Shown here: piece by piece, positions 7,288 through 15,200 of the stretch
Layout: each line of letters starts with the position of its first letter
Position numbering within the stretch: the stretch's first letter is position 1
DNA from: a virus
Reading direction: 5' to 3' (one strand)
DNA length: 29,363 nucleotides
Virus record (IMG/VR): IMGVR_UViG_3300037493_000109
Coordinates: 1 to 29,363 of that record
The notes under the pieces: model-generated
Databases searched by the model: none
What the model was told of the DNA's origin: nothing
The model's input: only the letters and a program-made list of their open reading frames with translations
Made by a program: the position numbers and the translations under genes

Positions 7288-7832
7288 AAAATTTAATCAA
7301 TAAAGAAACACAGACATTAATACTAAAACAAATCGTAAGCGAGGTGTTCGATGTGGACATCTTAGACAAGAGTAGAATTAGAAAAGTTGTAGACGCAAGA
7401 GGAGTTTATTCAAAAATCCTCAAAGACAAAGGCTTTACGCTAGTTTTTATTGGACAATCATTAAACAAAGACCATTCAACAATTATAAATTGTTTGAACA
7501 ATACGGAATTTTTTATCGAGAATGAAAATAATATTAAACAAAAGTATTACATTTGTCTTAGTAAGTTTCATCAGGCACTAGGAATTACTGAATTAGATAC
7601 GTTATCAGACTTGTCTGAGTACCAACTAAAGAAGGAGATTATAAAGCTAAGATTAGAATTAACAGACTTAGCAGATAGTTATGATGAATTAAATACTAAG
7701 TACACTATAGATGCTAAGAAGCATTCTAAGTATGAATACATTTATCAGATGATAAGTACAAGATGCAAGGATAGTTATCTATATATGGTAGAAAGAAAAG
7801 TTAATCAGATACTAAACACACTTCATCAATAG
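7284..7832 (+). CDS. DnaA domain IV-like DNA-binding protein
   Basis: A 182-aa protein whose N-terminal part (about residues 13-75) resembles the DNA-binding domain IV of DnaA: a VSEVFDVDI helix, VVDARGVYSKILKDKGFTL, and the signature-like IGQSLNKDHSTIINCL (56-71), comparable to DnaA IGxxFGxRDHSTV. There is no AAA+ ATPase domain. The C-terminal half (about 108-180) is helical and coiled-coil-like. A role in binding the phage origin or regulating replication or transcription is plausible, and it lies in the same coupled operon as the primase-helicase. Its target could be the ACATC repeats at 1942-2021, though those do not look like a host DnaA box. The domain call is by eye. Confidence 0.65.
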   Translation: MKNLINKETQTLILKQIVSEVFDVDILDKSRIRKVVDARGVYSKILKDKGFTLVFIGQSLNKDHSTIINCLNNTEFFIENENNIKQKYYICLSKFHQALGITELDTLSDLSEYQLKKEIIKLRLELTDLADSYDELNTKYTIDAKKHSKYEYIYQMISTRCKDSYLYMVERKVNQILNTLHQ

Positions 7833-7833
7833 C

Positions 7834-8025
7834 ATGAAACATTTATCTTCACTTGAAATAGAAAGACTTAACTATATCAATAGAACTATGGACGACATCC
7901 ACGATTCTTCAAACGAAATTTACGAACGCCTTGTCGATAGAGAGTACGACGAATTAAAGGTGGAGATAAACAATCAAATCAAGCAACTCAAACAACTACT
8001 TGACTCATTAGAAGATGACATATAG
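7834..8025 (+). CDS. Small coiled-coil hypothetical protein (63 aa)
   Basis: A short acidic protein predicted to be almost entirely helical, with heptad-like Leu/Ile spacing in the second half (EINNQIKQLKQLLDSLEDD). Its start lies one base after the upstream TAG, and its end overlaps the metallophosphoesterase start by 11 bases, so it fits the compact operon. Function unknown; a small binding partner or oligomerisation factor is possible. Confidence 0.6.
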   Translation: MKHLSSLEIERLNYINRTMDDIHDSSNEIYERLVDREYDELKVEINNQIKQLKQLLDSLEDDI

Positions 8026-9046
8026 ACCTCGACTAAGTGAAGATGAGTTTGAACTCATCCAACAATATCGAAATAGGCATCAGGCTTTAGCGAACGAATG
8101 TGATGCTAACGGTATACCAATAGAGAATGTTAAGCAGTATTGGAGTAAGTCAAAACACTTCAGTATCAATGTTAAGAATGATGTACTACAAAAATCTTAC
8201 GAAGATATTAGAGACGAACTTATCTCACAGATGGATAAGTATTCTCCCAACTATCCTAAGGTAAAGTATCAGGCATTCGATGACTCACATCTTCTAGTTG
8301 TAGACCCTGCTGACGTACACATAGGTAAGCTAGCTTCTTCATTTGAAGTAGGAGAGGATTACAATTCTCAGATTGCAGTACAGCGTGTGCTAGATGGGGT
8401 GCATGGCATCTTAAACAAGTCAAAAGGATTTGATATAGATAAGATAATGTTTGTTATTGGTAACGACATCCTGCATATTGATACGCCTAAGAGAACTACA
8501 ACAAGTGGAACTTCTCAGGATACTGATGGGATGTGGTACACAAACTTCTTATTAGCTAAGCAGTTGTACGTAGATTGCATTGAACTTCTTATGCAGGTTG
8601 CACCTGTACACGTAGTGTTCAATCCATCTAACCACGATTATACCAATGGGTTCTTCTTAGCTGACGCTATATCTGCTTGGTTTAGAAACTCTGAAGATGT
8701 TACGTTCGATGTATCAATAAGCCACAGAAAGTATTACCAATACCACAACAACTTAATTGGTACTACGCATGGTGATGGTGCTAAAGAAAACGATTTGCCA
8801 TTATTGATGGCTAACGAAGCACATAATGGATGGTCTGAAACAAAGCACAAGTATATATACATACACCACAAACACCACAAGTGGTCGAAGGATATAATGA
8901 ATGTAACACTAGAGGGTATGCGTTCTCCTAGCGAGGCAGACAGTTGGCATCATCGCAATGGCTATCAGCATTCTCCTCGTAGCATTGAAGGATTCATCCA
9001 CCATAAGATTCATGGTCAGGTTGCAAGAATAACACACACATTTTAA
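8015..9046 (+). CDS. Calcineurin-like metallophosphoesterase
   Basis: Predicted two-metal phosphoesterase, possibly a nuclease like SbcD/Mre11, since it ends a DNA-metabolism operon. Motifs in order in the 343-aa protein are DPADVHIG (D100, H102), IGNDILHID (GND, 149-151), NPSNHDY (N206-H207-D208), GTTHGDG (H252), and HHKHH (284-288), which together form the usual metal-binding set. The N-terminal ~90 residues contain an LSEDEFELIQQYR helix and may be a DNA-binding or adaptor segment, as is common in phage homologues. No partner ATPase (SbcC) is seen in the window. The DNA substrate is inference; a nucleotide or protein phosphatase is an alternative. Confidence 0.82.
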   Translation: MTYRPRLSEDEFELIQQYRNRHQALANECDANGIPIENVKQYWSKSKHFSINVKNDVLQKSYEDIRDELISQMDKYSPNYPKVKYQAFDDSHLLVVDPADVHIGKLASSFEVGEDYNSQIAVQRVLDGVHGILNKSKGFDIDKIMFVIGNDILHIDTPKRTTTSGTSQDTDGMWYTNFLLAKQLYVDCIELLMQVAPVHVVFNPSNHDYTNGFFLADAISAWFRNSEDVTFDVSISHRKYYQYHNNLIGTTHGDGAKENDLPLLMANEAHNGWSETKHKYIYIHHKHHKWSKDIMNVTLEGMRSPSEADSWHHRNGYQHSPRSIEGFIHHKIHGQVARITHTF

Positions 9047-9055
9047 ATTAAAACA

Positions 9056-9202
9056 ATGAGAGTATTGGAAGCACTAGTAGGAGAAATATCTAGGCAGAAA
9101 AAGATTGATGCCTTGATGAAATTAAAAGAACAAAAAGAAGCCGAGTTAAAAGAAATTCGGTACGCACTAAGATTAACAATTAGAAAAGCAATAAACAAAT
9201 AA
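9056..9202 (+). CDS. Small basic helical peptide (48 aa)
   Basis: An ATG at 9056, nine bases after the metallophosphoesterase stop, opens a 48-codon frame ending in TAA at 9200-9202. The product is Lys/Arg/Glu-rich and predicted as one or two amphipathic helices (QKKIDALMKLKEQKEAEL, then a basic RLTIRKAINK end). It ends 26 bases before the operon terminator, so it would be the last gene of the + operon. An A-rich leader (AAATTAAAACA) precedes it, as for other starts here. Function unknown; because it is short, I rate its reality as likely rather than certain. Confidence 0.55.
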   Translation: MRVLEALVGEISRQKKIDALMKLKEQKEAELKEIRYALRLTIRKAINK

Positions 9203-9227
9203 ATCTTTCATGTAGTAGACTAGAACT

Positions 9228-9260
9228 AGTAGTGTCTTTAAAGACACTACTTTTTCTTTT
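9228..9260 (+). terminator. Strong terminator between convergent operons
   Basis: A perfect 24-base palindrome (9228-9251, 12-base arms around TTTAAA) is followed by TTTTTCTTTTT on the + strand. It ends the replication operon. On the opposite strand no T-tract follows the stem, so termination of the giant-gene transcript here would be weaker. An additional overlapping inverted repeat ACTAG-AA-CTAGT lies at 9219-9230. Confidence 0.85.
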
Positions 9261-12200
9261 TAGTTTCCAAACCCACCACTCTTACTTCCAAATCCACCAC
9301 TCTTACGACTTCCTTTACCGAATCCACTCTTTTTGCCGAATGAACTATCAGAAGTTTCTTTCTTTTCTTTTTTAGATGGAGTTGGTTTGTTTAATGACTT
9401 CTCTGTTTTCCCTTTTTGCTTTGAATACTTTATAGCATTTCTAACTACGGTGTTTACCTCTGATGGGGCTAGACCTATGTTAGTTAATACAGCAGGTACA
9501 AGAAGCATTGACAGTGCTTCTCTATCAGTATCTGATACTTGTTTTTCATTTCCAAAGTTATCTTCGTATGTACCTGATGCAGATAAATTACCTAACTCCC
9601 AAAGAGTGGAAGCCCTTCCTGCAGCTATACCAAATGACCCTAAGCTAGAAACAAAATCTTGTTTTGGAACATCATATATTGATACTATATCTTCTTTGTT
9701 TACACCTGCAATCTCTTGAGAGAAATCAATAACTGCTTTACTTGCAGCCTGTATTGGCTTATCTAATATTGGCACAGGAGATATTATATCAGGTATAGTT
9801 CCTGTAACTTGTCCTTTAATGACATCATTAATTCTTTTATTTCTTTCCTCATCATCCTCATCTTGACCCATTATAGATTTGGTTATTGTTCCTATAAGTA
9901 TAGATAGACCTGCAGATACAATTTTAAATGTAGCTAACTCGACACCGAAACCTGCGACTGAGCGAGCAGCGATTGACTTATCTTCTGCTGTAGATGTTTT
10001 ATCAGATAGCACAGCCAAGTCAGAGCCTAGCCTTGCAGCTTGGTTCATTCTGAAACTAGCAAATGATAGCAATAGCTTTACTAATATTTGACTCGAAGTT
10101 TCTTTCTTAGACAATAGTTTACCTGACATGTCTATGTCTGATACGTTCTGCTGTCTATCAACCATTCTTTGTGCATAGCTAGCAGCCTCTTTATTTAATT
10201 CATGTGTCTTGTAATCTATATTACTTACATCAACTCCTTGATTCTTTAATGACTTCTCATAGTATGACAACCAAGATGCTCTAGCTATATACACATCGGG
10301 CTTAACCAAGAACCACTCAAGCATTTGAGCGTTAGCATTCTCTATTGCTTTAACTAACTTCTGACCTTTTGTTTTAGAAGCTGTCTCAATCATTCTATTT
10401 AATGATTCTATTTGAGCCTGAGATTCAACACCTCTATTAGCTATAGCATATCCTGAGTTGCTTATGAAATTATTTTTATATACATCGAACGGTGCTTGAA
10501 TATCTAAAGAACCTGCGTTTATTAATGTATTCACAGCTACAGGTAGTACCTGTTTTACAGGCTGAGTTACCCCTGCCAATGCTTGACCAACACCAATAGC
10601 TGTTAATGAATTTAATTTCTTTAAAGCTGAAGACAACTCATCATTTGTAAATGGATTCTTACCTCTAATATTATTTACATATAATTGTATTCTATCTCTT
10701 AACACTTTTCTATCCTCACTTTGAGGTACAATTTTTGAAAAATCCTTAGAGTTTAAGAATGAATCTATTTGTCTTATTGGGTAAGCTGTATTAATATCTA
10801 CAAGAGCATCATACATAGCCTTAGACATATTACTGTCAAATGATAAATCAATATACCTAGTTACTTCACCATTCTTAGGATTGGTTGGTAAAGAGTCAGG
10901 TCTAGTTGCTTCCATTAAAACACCTGATTCTTTTTTGTATATAGTTCCGTTGTTGGTATGGAATGCTGAATCATCATTAGTTAATTCAACTACACCTAAA
11001 TCAGAATCTAATTTTGAAAATTTATCAGGGGTATAGTTTAAGTCTTTCTCTAAAACTTTATTATATATATTTTCAGATACATTAGACATCTCATCATAGT
11101 TTTCAGACCATGTGTTCTGCCAAAAATCAACTGCCTTTAAATTTTCTTTATCGATTTTCTTTGTTACATCAGATGCATCCTTAGAATCTTTTGCTATTTT
11201 ATCAAAAGCTTTTTTGTATACTTCAGATTTCTGTTGTTCAACTTCACTTCCTACAGATAATGCATCAATAGATTCTTTAACCAAATCTTTTCTTCTATTA
11301 AATTCTGCTTGTATTTCAGCAGATGTACCAAGTACATTTCTCATAAGGAATGCTGCCATACCTCTTTCAATATTATTATACTCGGTATTAAAAGCTTCGC
11401 CATTGGGTTTAGTTTCGTAGAATGTTTGTACATATTTATCTACAATTTTATTGGCTTTAGATTGTGCAGCAGACTTTTTATTAACTAAGTCTGTAACACC
11501 CATAGCATCCTGTATCTTGCCTCCTGCATTAAACCCACCAAACATTCTCTCGAATACTATGTTAAGGTTTGCTAACTGCTCAGTAAGTAATCTACCAACA
11601 AACCTAGACCAATACTTTTGTAATGGTTTAGACTTGATTCCTTTTTCAGCTATTCTTTTTGCGTTCAAATCTCCTTCATATCTAGATAGAGTATCCTCCA
11701 TCTTAGCAGTAGATTTGTTCTGCATGAAATTAGCTAATGCATCTACAGCAGACAGTGCTGATTTTATTGACATAGAATCTAAATCCATATTCATAAATTT
11801 CTTTACTATGGATTTTTGGTTATCTGTAAAATCTATTTCCTCTCCTGTAAAAGAATCCTTACCACTAGAAATCATATCATCTATCAAGGCAGAATATGTG
11901 TTGAACATTTTGTATACAGTTGACCTGATTATATCATCGTATTTTTTTTCAACTACAGTATCTTCTTTTAGTAACTCTAATATCTTTTCGTAGCTTAAAT
12001 CAGATGCATCAATACCCATCAACTCTTGAATCTCATTAACTTTATTTTCAAAAAGTTTTTTGTTTTGAGAATCAATTGTTTTATCAACGTACTTAGACAT
12101 CTCATCTATGTTTACAATATCTGCAAACTTCACACCACTCTTCTTTAACATAGAACCTTTTATAGATTCTTTTAATCTTGATGCGTTATCATTGTACTCA

Positions 12201-15200
12201 TCTATGTTATCAACTAAAGATGGGTCTATTGCTAAAAACTTCTTAGCAAAGTATCTTGTGTTTGCATTCTTATCTTTATTTCTAGATAACTTTGATATTG
12301 CTTTCTTCGTAGATAAAGCTTCGTTCAACTTACTATCGTAATCTGCATCTGCAAATATCTTAGATACATAATCTGAAAACTTACTAACTGAATCCAAGCT
12401 AAGAAGATTAACCTTACTGAACTTCTTAGTTATGTTCGCTGCCTGTTTTGCAGTAAGCTTACCACTGTCAGCCATCTTCTTTACGCTTGCACCTAACTCC
12501 TTACTAGCATTTGCAATAGCTATCTTAGCATCTCTACCACCTCTAGCTAAGTCCATTAATTGTTTATCTCTGAGTTTTCTCTCAGACATAGTTATTTTTT
12601 TCTCATCAACAAAGTCATTAAAGTATTTGTCAAATTGACTTACTCCTTTTTCTGTTTCAGTTATAACACCTTGTTTTAATCTAGCTACACTAGGTGCAGA
12701 TTTTTCTTTTAATCCTACTTGCTTGCGAACATCACGAATGATGGCTTCTTTCTGAACATCACTTGCATTTTTATATGCATCAGTTTTATTCAATAGCTTC
12801 TCCACATTAGATACTATTTTATCTTTGGCAATATTTTTAGATGTCTGTCTAGCAATCATTTGATTTGCCTTATCCATCATATCATTATATCCGGGAATCT
12901 CTATCTCAGACACACCTTCCATCTTGCCTTCCTGAACTTTACTTTCTGCCATTAAGTTGATGCTATCTATAACATCTTGCTTAGATACATTATGTTTCTT
13001 AGCTGCTTTAATAATAGCTTCTTGTAAAGTAATACCTGTCTTAACTAAGGCTTTTAATGTTTTAATAACAGCCCTCATTACAGGTACAGATATATTCATA
13101 CCTGCAGTAGTCTGACCAAACTTCTTTAACTTATTATCTGTGTCATCTAATATTGTTAATAGTTTGTTTAGAACTGTAGCATCTTTAGTATCTGCTGTAA
13201 GCAACTCTTCTATACCAACACTAACAACTTCCTCTTGTGGTTTACCAAGAAGGTTATCAAATACTTTTCTTACTGCAGGAGTAAGTTCAATATCAATACT
13301 ACTACCTTTAATTTGTTTGTATATACTAGTAAGCCAAGTTTTTAATTTAGCAAATACGCTTTGCAATTCAGGAGTAGGTGCTTTACCTTCTCTTAAATAA
13401 CGCTCGAACCCTCTTGCAAATTTTTCTTCTGCTCTAGTAGTCCAATTATTATTTTTTACGTTAGCCCATTTCTTTACAGCCTCATAATCTTTTGCAAAGT
13501 TTTCATCTGTACTAGCAAGCTTCTCAAGAACATTACGCCCTAAGTGACCTGTTGCTTCGTGTGCTAATGTAGATATGTCAGCACCTTTGAATATATATAT
13601 GCTAGCTTTATTATCACTAACGAAATCAATAGCACCCTTAGCCTTACCACCTTCTTCTTGGAAGGCTATGATAGGGTTATTAGAATCAGCTTCTGTGATG
13701 TCAGTCTCAATCCACTCTCTACCATTGTCATCTGTTACAACTCTAGCATCAGGACGCATCTTCATCATCAATGCATCTAACTCTTTGTACTTATCTACTA
13801 CTGTTTGTTGACTGCTATTTAATTCATCTTCAAAGTTTTCTTGACTAGATTCAGTATCATATTGGTCAGGTTGATTAAAGTTTACAATACTACTTCTACT
13901 TTCTATGGCGTATAATGTATTACCATCTCTCTCCACATCGTAAGCCCAAGATATTAATTCAGTATCATCCATGTTACTAAATCTATCATCTAAATCTTCT
14001 CTTACATTATTTTCTATATCATCAAAGCTTACAGTCTCTGCATCTTTATTTTTTGAAAAATAATTATCTAAAGCAAACTTAACGGTATCACCCATGTATT
14101 CATTATCTGCATCATATTCGCCTGCTTCATCTCTAGTGATATTGTTGATGTCATTAACCTGTTTATCTAAATCATATCTTAACTCATCTAATCTATTATC
14201 AACTTCTCCGTATACTAAATCATCGTAATTATAAATAGATACATCATCTTTAGGTGCTGCTCTAAAGTCATATCTTCCACTTGAAATAACAATAAATTCT
14301 TCACCACCGTAATCTATAGTATCTCCTACTTCTAATTGGCTTTCATCTGCTGCATCTGTAACCTCATAAGGTGCATCACCTTTCTCACTAACATATCCTT
14401 CTATTAATGCAAGTGTATATGGTGTAGGGAATCTTAACTTTTCAGCACCTTCATCTGCTGCATGTTTTATAGCTTCTCTAAATAATCTAAGTTCGTGTAT
14501 CTTTTGAGATGCAACAAATTGTTTTGTAATAACACTAGTTTCTTTAGAGTTTTTAATTTCCTCTGCTCTCTTCTGAGTGTATTTTTTTACCTCTTCTTTA
14601 GCATCATTATATTCTTTTTCGTATTCATCTTGTATTTCTCTAAGTTTTTTGCGTTCTTCATTACTATTTGGTGAATCAATTTGCATAGCAATTTTTTGAG
14701 CAGCACCAACTAATTCCCTATTTAATGTTCTCTGAACAGCAACATCAGGATTATTTATATACTCTAAAGTATTTGTTGCAATTTGACCACCACCTATATA
14801 ATTATCATTATTATCATAAATATTTACAATAACTAATTCAGCACTACCATTAGGGTATTGTTGTTTAAATATTTTTTCTTTTAGTTTATATCTATCCTTT
14901 AATAAATTTGCAAACTTATTATCAATAGGTAATTGAATATTTTGTCTGTAATCATCTATCTCTTCCTTAGGTATCTGTGCAGTATAAATATCACTAGCTT
15001 TATTCTTTTGGAAGTAATCACTTTGTAATTCAGCTAAGTTGTAAATTTTTTGACGGTCATTAAACCACCCACGAATGTGACCAAACAAACCTTTGTTTAT
15101 TTCTCTTTCTGTACCATCTATTCGTCTATCACTAATCCATTTTTCAACCTGCTCTTTTGTGCCTGCAGTGCCAACATAGCTAGCTATTTCAGTTTCGCTA

